Below are positions 17,769-26,979 of a DNA stretch of 64,000 nt, piece by piece. The notes below the pieces were generated by a model. It ran no database searches and was not told the DNA's origin. It was given only the letters and a program-made list of their open reading frames with translations. Both the position numbers and the translations under genes were made by a program. Every line of letters begins with the position of its first letter. Position 1 is the first letter of the stretch. Source of the stretch: Sedimentisphaera salicampi (GTDB lineage Bacteria > Planctomycetota > Phycisphaerae > Sedimentisphaerales > Sedimentisphaeraceae); contig NZ_CP021023.1 of the NCBI RefSeq assembly GCF_002117005.1, positions 1 to 64,000 on the forward strand. The letters run 5' to 3'.

Positions 17769-19103
17769 ATGAAAAATCAATACACCGTTACTCAGATAAA
17801 CAATATGATTAAGGTTGCGCTTGAATCAAGCCTTCCTGCGTATATGTCCGTTATTGGGGAGGTTAGCAACCTCAAGCGGCCTTCAAGCGGGCATATCTAT
17901 TTCTCCCTCAAAGACAAAAACAGCCAGCTTCCCTGCATTATGTGGAAATCTAACGTTTCAAAGCTCGGTTTTGAACTTGAAAACGGGCTCTCTGTGATCT
18001 GTTCAGGACATATAGATGTCTATTCGCCTTACGGGAAATATCAGTTTATAAGCCAGCACATAAGCCCGGCAGGGGTTGGCAGTCTCCAGATCAAGTTCGA
18101 ACAGCTTTGCAGAAAGCTCAAGGAAGAGGGGCTTTTTGAAGACTCTCGAAAAAAGGCGCTGCCGAAATACCCGTTCAATATTGCGGTTATCACAAGCTCC
18201 AGCGGAGCGGCAGTGAAGGATATTTCAGAGAGCATACATTCACGTTTCCCCTGCGCAAAGCTCTATCTCTATCCCGTACCGGTGCAGGGGAAGGGGGCTG
18301 AGAAGGAAATCGCCGCTGGCATTGCAAGGGTGAATGCTCTGCGGGAAAGATTTTCATTGGACCTGATTATCCTCGGCAGGGGAGGCGGGAGCCTCGAGGA
18401 TTTATGGTGCTTTAACGAGGAGGCCGTGGCAAGGGCGATTGCGGCTTCTAATCTGCCTGTGATAAGCGCTGTCGGCCATGAAATTGACACAACAGTTAGC
18501 GATATGGCCGCAGATGCCGTGGCTTCAACGCCTACGAAAGCGGGCTTTATAGCCGTACCTGACAAATCAGAGCTCGAGGCAAAATTTGATGAGCTTGAAA
18601 ACAGGCTCAAGCAGGACCTCCGAAAAAGGGCAGCTCTGGCCTCCCAGCAGCTTGAAACAATTCAGGCCTCGGCTGTATTCAAGAATCCAAGATATGCAAT
18701 AAACTATAAATCACAGCAGCTCGATGAACTCACTGGGAAACTCAGGCAGGCCTTGTCTGAAACGCTTCTAAGCAGGAAATCCGAACTTTCGCAGCTCCAG
18801 AATCAGCTTGCCGGAAGCTCGCTCTACAGCCTCATGAAGACAGCCCAGAGCAGGATAGAGAAAAACCAGAGCCATCTGGAACGAGCCTTTACAGGCCGGC
18901 TGAACAGCTCTGTAAATGATCTCGATAAACTTGAAAGCAAGCTTACAGTCCTCAATCCCCGCTCTGTTCTGCAGCGAGGCTTCACTCTCACAAAAAATGC
19001 AGAAGATAACTTTATTGTAAAACAGCCAGATGATTTGAACAAAGGCCAGAGGCTAATCACCGAATTTGCGGACAGAAAAACCATAGAAAGTATAGTCGAT
19101 TAG
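17769..19103 (+). CDS. xseA: Exodeoxyribonuclease VII large subunit
   Basis: Catalytic subunit of the single-strand-specific exonuclease VII. The N-terminal OB fold covers about residues 1-100 (SVIGEVSNLKRPSSGHIYFSLKD). The catalytic domain shows ITSSSGAAVKDI, LIILGRGGGSLEDLWCFNEE and SAVGHEIDTTVSDMAADA, the conserved Gly-rich and His/Asp motifs. A long coiled coil follows (about 265-400), then a C-terminal region with VLQRGFTLT. The length (444 residues) is normal. There is no visible Shine-Dalgarno sequence. The small subunit xseB, often next to it, is absent; a HemW-like gene follows after 9 bases. Confidence 0.96.
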   Translation: MKNQYTVTQINNMIKVALESSLPAYMSVIGEVSNLKRPSSGHIYFSLKDKNSQLPCIMWKSNVSKLGFELENGLSVICSGHIDVYSPYGKYQFISQHISPAGVGSLQIKFEQLCRKLKEEGLFEDSRKKALPKYPFNIAVITSSSGAAVKDISESIHSRFPCAKLYLYPVPVQGKGAEKEIAAGIARVNALRERFSLDLIILGRGGGSLEDLWCFNEEAVARAIAASNLPVISAVGHEIDTTVSDMAADAVASTPTKAGFIAVPDKSELEAKFDELENRLKQDLRKRAALASQQLETIQASAVFKNPRYAINYKSQQLDELTGKLRQALSETLLSRKSELSQLQNQLAGSSLYSLMKTAQSRIEKNQSHLERAFTGRLNSSVNDLDKLESKLTVLNPRSVLQRGFTLTKNAEDNFIVKQPDDLNKGQRLITEFADRKTIESIVD

Positions 19104-19112
19104 GGGTTTATA

Positions 19113-20234
19113 ATGATTGAAACAGCGAGTCTCTACGTTCACATCCCGTTCTGTGATTACAAGTGCGGCTGCTGCGGGTTTTACTCAATTCCCGAAACGG
19201 ATGAGAATGTACACCAAGACTACCTGAACGCTTTGCAAAACGAGCTTGACAGCTTTGATATTGATGAAGATTCGCTTGAAACAATTTACATCGGCGGCGG
19301 GAGCCCTTCAATTCTTTCCGATAAGAATCTCAGCGCTTTGCTGAGTATGTTTGCAGAGAAATTCTCGCCCATTGAGTTTACAGTTGAGATGAATCCCCGC
19401 CATCTCACCAGAGATAAACTTATTACAGCGGAGCTCTTCGCTGTGGACAGGCTTTCTGTGGGCGTGCAGAGCTTTTCAGAGAAATCGCTTGAGGTTTTGG
19501 GCAGGAAAGGCTCGCGAGCCGAAAATCTCAACGCCCTTGATGCAGCAGGCGAATCTGTAATAGAAAATCTCAATATTGATTTGATCTTCGGGCTTCCCTC
19601 TCAAACTCTCGAAGATTTTGCAAAAGATTTGGATATTGCTCTGAGCTTCGAGCCCAGCCATATTTCCGCATACAGCCTGTCTGTAGAGCAGGGCACACCC
19701 CTCGCTGAAGCAGTGAAGAATGGCAAGCTGAAACTTCCCGACCAGCAGCTCGATAGAAAAATGTACGAGCATTTGATTCACCGGCTCGAAGAAGCAGGGT
19801 TATATCAGTACGAGATCTCAAATTTTTCCCTGCCTGATTTTGAATGCCTGCACAACTGGAACTACTGGCGTTCAGAGCAGTATCTGGGCTTAGGGGCATC
19901 CGCCGGAAGCTTCTGTGAGGGCAAAAGATTCAGCAATCCAGCTGATGTTGAAGGGTATATTGCTGCCGGTGGGAATCCGGAAAGAGAGTGCCAAGTGCTG
20001 ACAGAGAAAGAATATGCATGGCAGACAGCAGTTCTGATGCTCAGAACAAACAGGGGAATTCTTAGCCCCGAATTCAGCGATAAGACAGGTTTCGATTTCG
20101 AAAAACTATTCTCTTCTGAGATTGAAAAAAACATCAACGAAGGTTTACTTGAAAAAACACTCTCAGGCTTCCGCCTCACTCCGGAAGGATTTTCTGTGGC
20201 AGATACTGTAAGCAGAGATTTTGTTTTGGATTAG
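19113..20234 (+). CDS. hemW: HemW-like radical SAM protein (coproporphyrinogen III oxidase family)
   Basis: Radical SAM protein of 373 residues. The cluster motif is CDYKCGCC (CX3CX2C) after YVHIPF, followed by the glycine-rich IGGGSPS. SVGVQSFSEKSLEVLGR and IDLIFGLPSQTLEDF are typical of HemN/HemW, and HNWNYWRSEQYLGLGASAGS is the C-terminal HemW-type segment. HemW is thought to be a heme chaperone, whereas HemN decarboxylates coproporphyrinogen. The length and the C-terminal motif favour HemW. Probably co-transcribed with xseA. Confidence 0.86.
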   Translation: MIETASLYVHIPFCDYKCGCCGFYSIPETDENVHQDYLNALQNELDSFDIDEDSLETIYIGGGSPSILSDKNLSALLSMFAEKFSPIEFTVEMNPRHLTRDKLITAELFAVDRLSVGVQSFSEKSLEVLGRKGSRAENLNALDAAGESVIENLNIDLIFGLPSQTLEDFAKDLDIALSFEPSHISAYSLSVEQGTPLAEAVKNGKLKLPDQQLDRKMYEHLIHRLEEAGLYQYEISNFSLPDFECLHNWNYWRSEQYLGLGASAGSFCEGKRFSNPADVEGYIAAGGNPERECQVLTEKEYAWQTAVLMLRTNRGILSPEFSDKTGFDFEKLFSSEIEKNINEGLLEKTLSGFRLTPEGFSVADTVSRDFVLD

Positions 20235-20263
20235 CTTGCTTGAATAAACATCTTAAAAAATAA

Positions 20264-20287
20264 AAGTCAGGCCGTGAGGCCTGACTT
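20264..20287. terminator. Bidirectional-looking terminator hairpin
   Basis: A perfect 10-bp stem AAGTCAGGCC / GGCCTGACTT with a GTGA (GNRA) tetraloop lies between the convergent hemW-like and symporter genes. An A-rich tract on its left gives a T-run on the minus strand, so it best suits the symporter/UroD operon. Confidence 0.75.
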
Positions 20288-20441
20288 AACGGTAAATATG
20301 GTTAGAATTAGAGGGGTTATGTTTTTAGTCTGTTTTTCCGGCGTAAATCATCCGGAGGTTTCATTTTTCAGCTTTCTACTTTAACGTTTATTGCTGTTTA
20401 TGTCAATCCATACTTTTAAGCTTTTTGCAGAATTTATCTTT

Positions 20442-21974
20442 TTACCTGAAAATCACGATAAAAGCAATCACAGCAGCTATTACAAGAATTCCGTAAATCT
20501 TAACATCAGTTTTGGTTTCGAGGTCTATATCCTCCCGCACAGGCAGCTTTCTCGGCGTTTCAAGCGGCCTGAGGAATGTCATAAGCCCCATAATACAGAT
20601 AACCAGATTGAAGCTTATCGCCACATCCACCAAGAAGTGCTGAGTTTTCGCAAACATCTGGAAAATTGCGTAGAAAATCGGGCCTGAAACAAGAGCCACA
20701 ACACCTGAAGCAGCCGGTGCCTGCGGGACGAGCATACCGAAAAGGAACGCCGCAACTACGCCAGGCCAGATATAACCCTGAAATTGCTGTATATACTGGA
20801 AAACCCCGCCGAACTTTGGATTATCGAGCATCGGGGCAAGCAAACAGCCTACTATCACGAAAATCATAGTCATAGAGCGGCCGAGAAGCAGAAGCCCTTT
20901 CTGACCGGCTTTACCGCCGAACATCCTTTTATAAACATCCATTGTGAAGATTGTCGAAGCGGAGTTCAGCATAGAGCCAAGAGAACTTATCACAGCTCCG
21001 GATATCGCCGCAAACATAAATCCTCTCAGCCCCGCAGGAACGAGATTGCGGATCAGTATTGGGAAGGCCTCGTCAGGCGTGCTCATCTGATCGCCGTAGA
21101 GCTGGTTAGACATAATTCCGGGAATTACAATAGCAAAAGGAACAATCAGCCATAAAGCACCTGCAAATATCACGCCGAGCTGCCCGTCCCGCAGGGTCTT
21201 AGCAGCGAGATTTCTCTGCACGATAAACTGATTGAGCCCCGTATAGTAAATAAGAACAATCCACATACCAGAGGCAAGCCCTGTCCAAGGCAGTTTCTCG
21301 TGGCTTTCGGGGAGAATCATATGAAGCTTGTCTTCGTTTACCTCTGTAAACTGTTCCCAGCCCCCGCAGGCATGCAGACCTAAGAAGAAAATAACCAGCC
21401 CGCCTACAATCAGAGCTCCGCCCTGAAACAAATCTGCCCATGCTACAGCCTTGAGGCCGCCCCAGACCGTGTAGCCCGCAGCGAGAAGGCCGATAAGCCA
21501 TACGCCGTATTCGAGCTTGAGCCCGAATATCGTACGCAGCGTTATACCGCCGGAGTAAAGCACTGCCGTTAGCAGAACCGCCACATAAACCACTACTGTA
21601 AGAAGCGCCATTATACCTCTTGCTGCGGAGTTGTAGCGGTATTCGAGGTATTCAGGCATAGTGTAAATGCCGGCCTTGAGAAATCGAGGTATCAGAGTGA
21701 ACGCTATCACTACAATACCAATACTTCCAAGGAGCTGCCAGTTCGAAACAGCCAGGCCCACGTCTCCGGCGCCTTGGCCTGCCATTCCCACAAACTGCTC
21801 GGTAGAGATGTTGGCTGCCACGATCGACACACCAATCAGCCACCATTTCAGCCCTCTGCCTGCGAGGAAATAATCCTCGCTGCTTGTCTCTTTTCGGCTC
21901 TTGAAAAGGCTTACGCCTATAACAACAGCAAAGAATCCTACGAATACGAGTACATCAAATAAGCTTAGTTCCAT
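20442..21974 (-). CDS. Sodium:solute symporter (SSS/SGLT family)
   Basis: Inner-membrane Na+-coupled transporter of 510 residues with about 14 hydrophobic segments. The N-terminal part has SSEDYFLAGRGLKWWLIG and the family-typical SIVAANISTEQFVGMAGQG. GYTVWGGLKAVAWADLFQ is the SSS signature region. The protein resembles sugar symporters of the SGLT branch. It is 35 bases downstream of the UroD-like gene in the same operon and beside sulfatases, so import of a released sugar or uronate is plausible (inference). Confidence 0.92.
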   Translation of the reverse strand: MELSLFDVLVFVGFFAVVIGVSLFKSRKETSSEDYFLAGRGLKWWLIGVSIVAANISTEQFVGMAGQGAGDVGLAVSNWQLLGSIGIVVIAFTLIPRFLKAGIYTMPEYLEYRYNSAARGIMALLTVVVYVAVLLTAVLYSGGITLRTIFGLKLEYGVWLIGLLAAGYTVWGGLKAVAWADLFQGGALIVGGLVIFFLGLHACGGWEQFTEVNEDKLHMILPESHEKLPWTGLASGMWIVLIYYTGLNQFIVQRNLAAKTLRDGQLGVIFAGALWLIVPFAIVIPGIMSNQLYGDQMSTPDEAFPILIRNLVPAGLRGFMFAAISGAVISSLGSMLNSASTIFTMDVYKRMFGGKAGQKGLLLLGRSMTMIFVIVGCLLAPMLDNPKFGGVFQYIQQFQGYIWPGVVAAFLFGMLVPQAPAASGVVALVSGPIFYAIFQMFAKTQHFLVDVAISFNLVICIMGLMTFLRPLETPRKLPVREDIDLETKTDVKIYGILVIAAVIAFIVIFR

Positions 21975-22009
21975 TTCAACACCTAAAAACTGTTAATTAC
22001 CAAATTTTA

Positions 22010-23284
22010 TTATATTGTTTTAAGTCCGCGTGCATCATCAACCGCTTTGATCATAGAGATCAAATTCTCCAGAGGCACGTTGCTCTGGATGTTGTGTATG
22101 CTGTTGAATACGTAGCCTCCGCCCTCATTGAATATATCAATCCTCTCTCGCACTTCTTTGTACACCTCTTCAGGGGTGCCGAAGGGCAGTGTTTTCTGTG
22201 TGTCAACTCCTCCGCCCCAGAATACAAGCTGCTCGCCGAATTCGTCTTTGAGCATCTGAGGATCCATATTCTCAGCAGAGCACTGAACAGGATTGAGCAC
22301 GTCAAAGCCCGCGTCGATCATATCGGGAATCAGCGGGGCGATAGAACCGCAGCAGTGCATAAACACTTTCCAGTTGGTGAGCTTGTGGATTTTGTCGTTT
22401 ATTGCCTTCTGGAAAGGCTTATACATCTCTCTGTAGGTTTCCGGAGATATAAACGGGCCCCGCTGGGCGCCGAAATCTGTTCCGGTTACAAACACAACCT
22501 GCGGCATATCTCCCAGCGTATCAGCCAAAAGCTCGATATTCTCAAGAGCAATCTCACACTGCTTCTCGAAAACCTTCATAATATAATCCTTGCGGATAGC
22601 TGTGGATATATACCACTCCTCGACGCCACGTATCCCCTTGGGATCTTTCAGGAAAGGTCCTGGCACAAGCGCTATATCACCGAAAGCCATTGCCGGCAGG
22701 GTTACATAAATCCCGAATTCTGTGTTATTGTAGTACCAGCTTACCTGCTGCTTGAAATAATTCAGCTCTTTTTCACTGAGCAGCCCGAATTCCTCGCAGT
22801 TGTCCAGGTAGTTCAGCTTATCTTCCTCGACTGGCTTCTGCCGGTCTATAGAATCGAAGAAATAGCTCGTTGAAGGCATAACTGCCGAAGGCGGGACGGA
22901 TGTATCTCCTTCGGGATACATATACACATCGCCGTTTTCGTTAACTGTGTAGTTAAAACCCTCAGGCACAAGGCACTCTGTTCCGTCAACAGGCATCTTG
23001 AATTTCTTGAACTTGCCCGTTTCAAGCCCAAACATATCATACAGCGGATAAATCCCTGCAACATCAAGCTGAAGCTTTCTTTTGAGATCATCGTCAACCT
23101 CGCCGAGCATCTGGAATGTCTCACAGATCTTGCAGGTATAGTCTTCATCACCTGTTACCGCTTTTCTAAGCTTGTCCAGAGCACATATACCTATACCAGT
23201 CTGACCGCCAGCGCCGATATCAACGCAGAGCCTGTCCGGCTGTTTGTGCTCTAATACTGTTTGAAGTCTTTCTCTTGAATTCAT
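22010..23284 (-). CDS. UroD/MtaA-like family protein of unknown substrate
   Basis: 424 residues with the uroporphyrinogen decarboxylase-like TIM-barrel fold, as in corrinoid methyltransferases MtaA and CmuA. Visible features are the N-terminal RERLQTVLEHKQPDRLCVD, the FVTGTDFGAQRGPFISPETYREMY segment in two parts, and a likely zinc site FMHCCGS followed by LNPVQCSAENMD. It is longer than true UroD and lacks clear heme-pathway context. Such proteins are frequent near sugar-utilisation genes in Planctomycetota and Lentisphaerota, but their reaction is not established. First gene of an operon with the symporter; divergent from a sulfatase. Confidence 0.8.
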   Translation of the reverse strand: MNSRERLQTVLEHKQPDRLCVDIGAGGQTGIGICALDKLRKAVTGDEDYTCKICETFQMLGEVDDDLKRKLQLDVAGIYPLYDMFGLETGKFKKFKMPVDGTECLVPEGFNYTVNENGDVYMYPEGDTSVPPSAVMPSTSYFFDSIDRQKPVEEDKLNYLDNCEEFGLLSEKELNYFKQQVSWYYNNTEFGIYVTLPAMAFGDIALVPGPFLKDPKGIRGVEEWYISTAIRKDYIMKVFEKQCEIALENIELLADTLGDMPQVVFVTGTDFGAQRGPFISPETYREMYKPFQKAINDKIHKLTNWKVFMHCCGSIAPLIPDMIDAGFDVLNPVQCSAENMDPQMLKDEFGEQLVFWGGGVDTQKTLPFGTPEEVYKEVRERIDIFNEGGGYVFNSIHNIQSNVPLENLISMIKAVDDARGLKTI

Positions 23285-23518
23285 TTTTTAATCCTGTCCT
23301 TAAGTTGAGCAATATTTTATAAATTACTAAAAGCGTTATTAGAACAAAAAATAAAAAATATTTAACTCAATATTGTATAATAATTCCGCAAATTTGTGCA
23401 AAAATTCATATTTCGGCCATTAATTTTACCTCTATTTGAAATTTTCTGGTAAATTATTACTGCTTGAATACATAATAAAATAGAAACAGTCTCATTATTT
23501 TTTAACTCGGAGAAGTAA

Positions 23519-25054
23519 ATGAATTATTCAAGAAGGAATTTTCTTAAGGCTGCAGGAGTGATGTCTGCGGGGTTTGCTCTGGGCGGAAATGTACTTGCTG
23601 AAGAGCAAAGAAAGCCGAATGTTGTAATTATCTACACAGACGACCTCGGTTACGGCGATGTGAGCTGCTACGGAGCAACTGAAATCGAAACGCCGAATAT
23701 CGACAGGCTCGCCAAACAGGGCATTCGATTTACAAACACGCACACTGCCTCTGCCACCTGCACCCCATCAAGATACGCCCTCCTCACAGGAGAATACCCT
23801 TGGAGAAGGGAAGATACAGGGATTGCAGCTGGTGATGCGAATATGATTATTGAAGCCGGCAGACATACATGGCCGGAATCTATGCGTAATGCGGGCTACA
23901 AAACAGCAGTTGTGGGCAAATGGCACTTAGGCTTAGGCGATTCAAAGATAGACTGGAACCAGAAGATTGCCCCTGGTCCGTTAGAGGTAGGCTTTGACTA
24001 CAGCTTCATTATACCCGCCACCGGAGACAGGGTTCCCTGCGTTTATGTGGAAAATCACGAAGTGGCAAACCTTGATGAAGACGACCCGCTCTATGTGAGC
24101 TTTAAAAAGCCGTTTGAAGGCCTTCCTACGGGCAAAAAGAATCCCGAACTGCTGGATATGAAGCATTCCCACGGCCATAACAATGCAATTATCAACGGTG
24201 TTGGCCGTATTGGGTATATGAAGGGCGGTGCGAGCGCCGTCTGGAACGACAGGACTATGGCTGCTAAGCTGGTTGACAAGGCGTGCAATTTTATGCACAG
24301 AAACAGGAAAAAACCATTCTTCCTTTATTTCTGTACGCACGATGTTCACGTTCCAAGGCTTCCAAACGAGAAGTTCCGCGGGAAAAGCGGAATGGGGCCG
24401 AGGGGTGATGCCATTCTTCAGTTAGACTGGACTGTAGGGATGCTGCTCGACGAGCTTGAGGAAATGGGGCTTAAAGACGATACGATTGTGATGTTCTCCA
24501 GTGATAACGGGCCGGTGCTCGACGACGGCTATCACGATCAGGCAGAGGAAAAACTCGGAGACCATGAGCCATGGGGGCCATACAGCGGAGCAAAATACAG
24601 CAGATATCAGGCCGGTACGCTCGTTCCGTTCATAGTGAGATGGCCGGGCAAGGCTCCTGCGGGCAAAACATCCGATGCGCTGATCAGCCAGACAGACCTG
24701 TTTGCCTCATTCGCTGCGATGAATAATCAGAAAATGCCAAAGACTGCTCCGGACAGCATGAATGTTCTGCCCGCTCTTCTCGGAAAAACGGAAAGGGCCA
24801 GGAAATATCTCGCTGTTGATTCGATTGGCGGGCTGGCAGTTGTCGGCGGACGCTGGAAGTTTATGCCGGCAAATAAAAAGCCTAAAACCGCTTGGCAGAC
24901 GGGAATCGATACCGGTGCAAGGAGAAAACCCCAGCTATACGACCTGAAAAAAGATATGGCAGAGAAAAACAATCTTGCTGATAAGATGCCGGATAAAACA
25001 AAAGAGCTTTCTGCCAAACTTGAAGAGATATTAAACGGCGCTGCCCCTGAATAG
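23519..25054 (+). CDS. Tat-exported sulfatase (formylglycine type S1)
   Basis: 511 residues. The twin-arginine signal is YSRRNFLKAAGVMSAGFALGG. The catalytic signature CTPSRYALLTG has its first Cys as the future formylglycine. YTDDLGYGDVSCYG and FSSDNGPV supply metal ligands, and VVGKWHLGLG the conserved Lys and His. It resembles arylsulfatase A-type enzymes. GGAGAAG precedes the ATG. The divergent partner operon encodes a symporter and a UroD-like protein; the 234-base gap between them is AT-rich and must hold both promoters, although no clear pair of boxes was found. Confidence 0.95.
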   Translation: MNYSRRNFLKAAGVMSAGFALGGNVLAEEQRKPNVVIIYTDDLGYGDVSCYGATEIETPNIDRLAKQGIRFTNTHTASATCTPSRYALLTGEYPWRREDTGIAAGDANMIIEAGRHTWPESMRNAGYKTAVVGKWHLGLGDSKIDWNQKIAPGPLEVGFDYSFIIPATGDRVPCVYVENHEVANLDEDDPLYVSFKKPFEGLPTGKKNPELLDMKHSHGHNNAIINGVGRIGYMKGGASAVWNDRTMAAKLVDKACNFMHRNRKKPFFLYFCTHDVHVPRLPNEKFRGKSGMGPRGDAILQLDWTVGMLLDELEEMGLKDDTIVMFSSDNGPVLDDGYHDQAEEKLGDHEPWGPYSGAKYSRYQAGTLVPFIVRWPGKAPAGKTSDALISQTDLFASFAAMNNQKMPKTAPDSMNVLPALLGKTERARKYLAVDSIGGLAVVGGRWKFMPANKKPKTAWQTGIDTGARRKPQLYDLKKDMAEKNNLADKMPDKTKELSAKLEEILNGAAPE

Positions 25055-25178
25055 GGAGGGCGTTCATAGGCAACGAACCTGATATTATCCGCAGATTTAA
25101 TGTTAATTTTTGCCGCTAAGCCCATGATGAAAGGCTCAAGGGATTCGATGGATATTATTTGAAGGCTTTGCCAAATCA

Positions 25179-25211
25179 GGGCGAACCTATGTGTTCGCCC
25201 ATCTTTTATTT
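25179..25211 (+). terminator. Intrinsic terminator downstream of the first plus-strand sulfatase
   Basis: Stem GGGCGAAC / GTTCGCCC with a CTATGT loop and then ATCTTTTATTT. It lies about 125 bases after the stop codon. Confidence 0.85.
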
Positions 25212-25329
25212 CCCTTGCGGCTGTACTTGAGTGTCTTTTTTTGGCTGTGTTCACTCCTTGGTGAATTTTTCTATCACAAAGCCCGAGGAGATAGTCCTGC
25301 CGCATCATTTTGGGGCGAAATGTTTGGGC

Positions 25330-25358
25330 TTGTATTGCATTTTGAATTGCTGTAAAAT
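25330..25358 (+). promoter_or_regulatory. Predicted promoter of the second sulfatase/LamG operon
   Basis: TTGTAT (25330-25335) and TAAAAT (25353-25358) are spaced by 17 bases, 33 bases ahead of the start codon. Judged by eye. Confidence 0.5.
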
Positions 25359-25391
25359 GCAGAAAGAAATAATTACTAAGGGGCTTTCAAT

Positions 25392-26969
25392 ATGAATCTC
25401 TCGAGGCGAAAATTTCTTAAAAACGCTTCTATGTTAAGCGCAGGCGCTTTTATACGGCCTTCTTCGGCCGGCTCATCAAACAGCAGGCCGAATATAATAT
25501 GGCTTATATGCGAAGATATGTCGCCGGATCTCGCCTGCTTCGGCGATCCGATCGTGCACACCCCAAACATTGATGCCCTCGCCCAGCAGGGCAGGCGGTA
25601 CGACAGAGCTTACTGTACGGCTCCGGTCTGCTCGGCAAACCGCAGCGGATTGTTCACCAGTATGTATCAGACAACCCTCGATGCCCAGGACCACCGAAGC
25701 CACAGAGATGACGGATATGCCCTGCCTTCCCCAGCTCGAGTTATAACAAACTACTTTCGCGATGCCGGCTACTACACAAGTTGCGGACGCTGGGACAACA
25801 CCTCCAATTGGGGCAAAGGCGACTGGAACTGGCAGAGCCCCGGACTGCATGAAAGCTTCGACGGCACGGATTGGTCCGGAAGGGCGGAAGGCCAGCCGTT
25901 CTTTGCTCAGGTGAGCTTCTCGCTTACCCATAGGTCTGCCGGCCTTGTTCAGGACTCGGACAATCCCGTTTCGCCTTCTGAGATTGAGCTTCCTCCCTCA
26001 AATCCCGAACACCTGCTAACCAGAAAAGACTGGGCCAACTACCTTGAGAAAGTGCAGGCATTGGATTCTCAGGTGGGCTCGGTGCTCTCAAGAATCGAAT
26101 CAGAGGGGCTTTCGGATAATACGATAGTCTTTTTCTTCTCAGACCACGGCCGACCGCAGATATGGGATAAGCAGTGGCTCTATGAAGGCGGCCTTAGGAT
26201 TCCGCTCATTATTCGCTGGCCGGGAGAGATTCCCGCAGGCAGCGTTAGCGGTGATCTTATCAGCACGCTCGATTTCGCACCAACTGCGATGAAATGGGCG
26301 GGTCTGGATATCCCGGATCATTTCCACGGCATCCCGTTCTCCTCAGAGGGCAGAAGGCTTGTTTTCGATTCTGCAAATCTCTCCCTCGGCCTCACCGGCC
26401 AAACCTCCGGCAGGAACTATGCCTTTGCAGCGAGGGACAAATGCGGGGCAAGCTTCGATCGGATAAGAGCAGTTATCACGAAAAGATACAAGTATATTCG
26501 CAATTTTTATCCTGAAAGGCCGTACACGAACAACCCGGGCGAGCCTATGTTCAACAGGTACATTGCAAACGAGTATCCAGTTAATGCGGTTCAGTTTGCA
26601 AAGTATTATCAAGGTTCACTTGAGCCTGCCCAGCTTAAATTTATGGAAACGGTAGGCGGTGCAAGCCGGCCGGCAGAAGAGCTCTACGACCTTCAGGCAG
26701 ACCCTTGGGAGCTGAATAATTTAGCCCAGTCTCCAAACCACCAGCCCATAAGAGAGCATCTATCCCGCAGGTTAGACCGCTGGATTGTCGAAACGGGGGA
26801 TATGGGTGAATATCCGCCGGACGACCTGAATGTTGGTCTTAACTGGGGAACAAATAATTTCTACAGCACCCTTGAAAGCAGAGGAATTGATACAACGCCT
26901 TTCAAACAGGGAAATTTCCAGAAAGGCTGGGAAAATTATCTTGCCTACTGGGAAAATGTTTTGCTTTAA
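25392..26969 (+). CDS. Tat-exported sulfatase with atypical active-site motifs
   Basis: 525 residues with twin-arginine signal LSRRKFLKNASMLSAGAF. Metal-binding segments are ICEDMSPDLACFG and FFFSDHGRPQ. The formylglycine signature is CSANRSGLF, so the usual Pro of CxPxR is Ala. Where most sulfatases have GKWH, this one has CGRWDN: the sulfate-contacting Lys is replaced by Arg and the His by Asp. In heparan-N-sulfatase-like relatives the corresponding segment also departs from GKWH, so this may be a subfamily feature rather than loss of function. AAGGGG precedes the ATG. The LamG gene follows after 10 bases. Confidence 0.9.
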   Translation: MNLSRRKFLKNASMLSAGAFIRPSSAGSSNSRPNIIWLICEDMSPDLACFGDPIVHTPNIDALAQQGRRYDRAYCTAPVCSANRSGLFTSMYQTTLDAQDHRSHRDDGYALPSPARVITNYFRDAGYYTSCGRWDNTSNWGKGDWNWQSPGLHESFDGTDWSGRAEGQPFFAQVSFSLTHRSAGLVQDSDNPVSPSEIELPPSNPEHLLTRKDWANYLEKVQALDSQVGSVLSRIESEGLSDNTIVFFFSDHGRPQIWDKQWLYEGGLRIPLIIRWPGEIPAGSVSGDLISTLDFAPTAMKWAGLDIPDHFHGIPFSSEGRRLVFDSANLSLGLTGQTSGRNYAFAARDKCGASFDRIRAVITKRYKYIRNFYPERPYTNNPGEPMFNRYIANEYPVNAVQFAKYYQGSLEPAQLKFMETVGGASRPAEELYDLQADPWELNNLAQSPNHQPIREHLSRRLDRWIVETGDMGEYPPDDLNVGLNWGTNNFYSTLESRGIDTTPFKQGNFQKGWENYLAYWENVLL

Positions 26970-26979
26970 GGAGGCAGAT

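Larger units (their letters stand above)
25055..25391. other. Intergenic region between two sulfatase genes
   Basis: No coding region is supported here. It contains one intrinsic terminator (25179-25211) and one predicted promoter (25330-25358). An antisense frame that covers this stretch has no recognisable features. Confidence 0.6.

Noticed and set aside
22094-22873. Plus-strand open frame of 259 codons within the UroD-like gene
   Set aside because: Antisense shadow of a conserved protein.
24727-25308. Minus-strand open frame of 193 codons over the end of a sulfatase gene and the following gap
   Set aside because: More than half overlaps the sulfatase, there is no ribosome-binding site, and the translation looks random.
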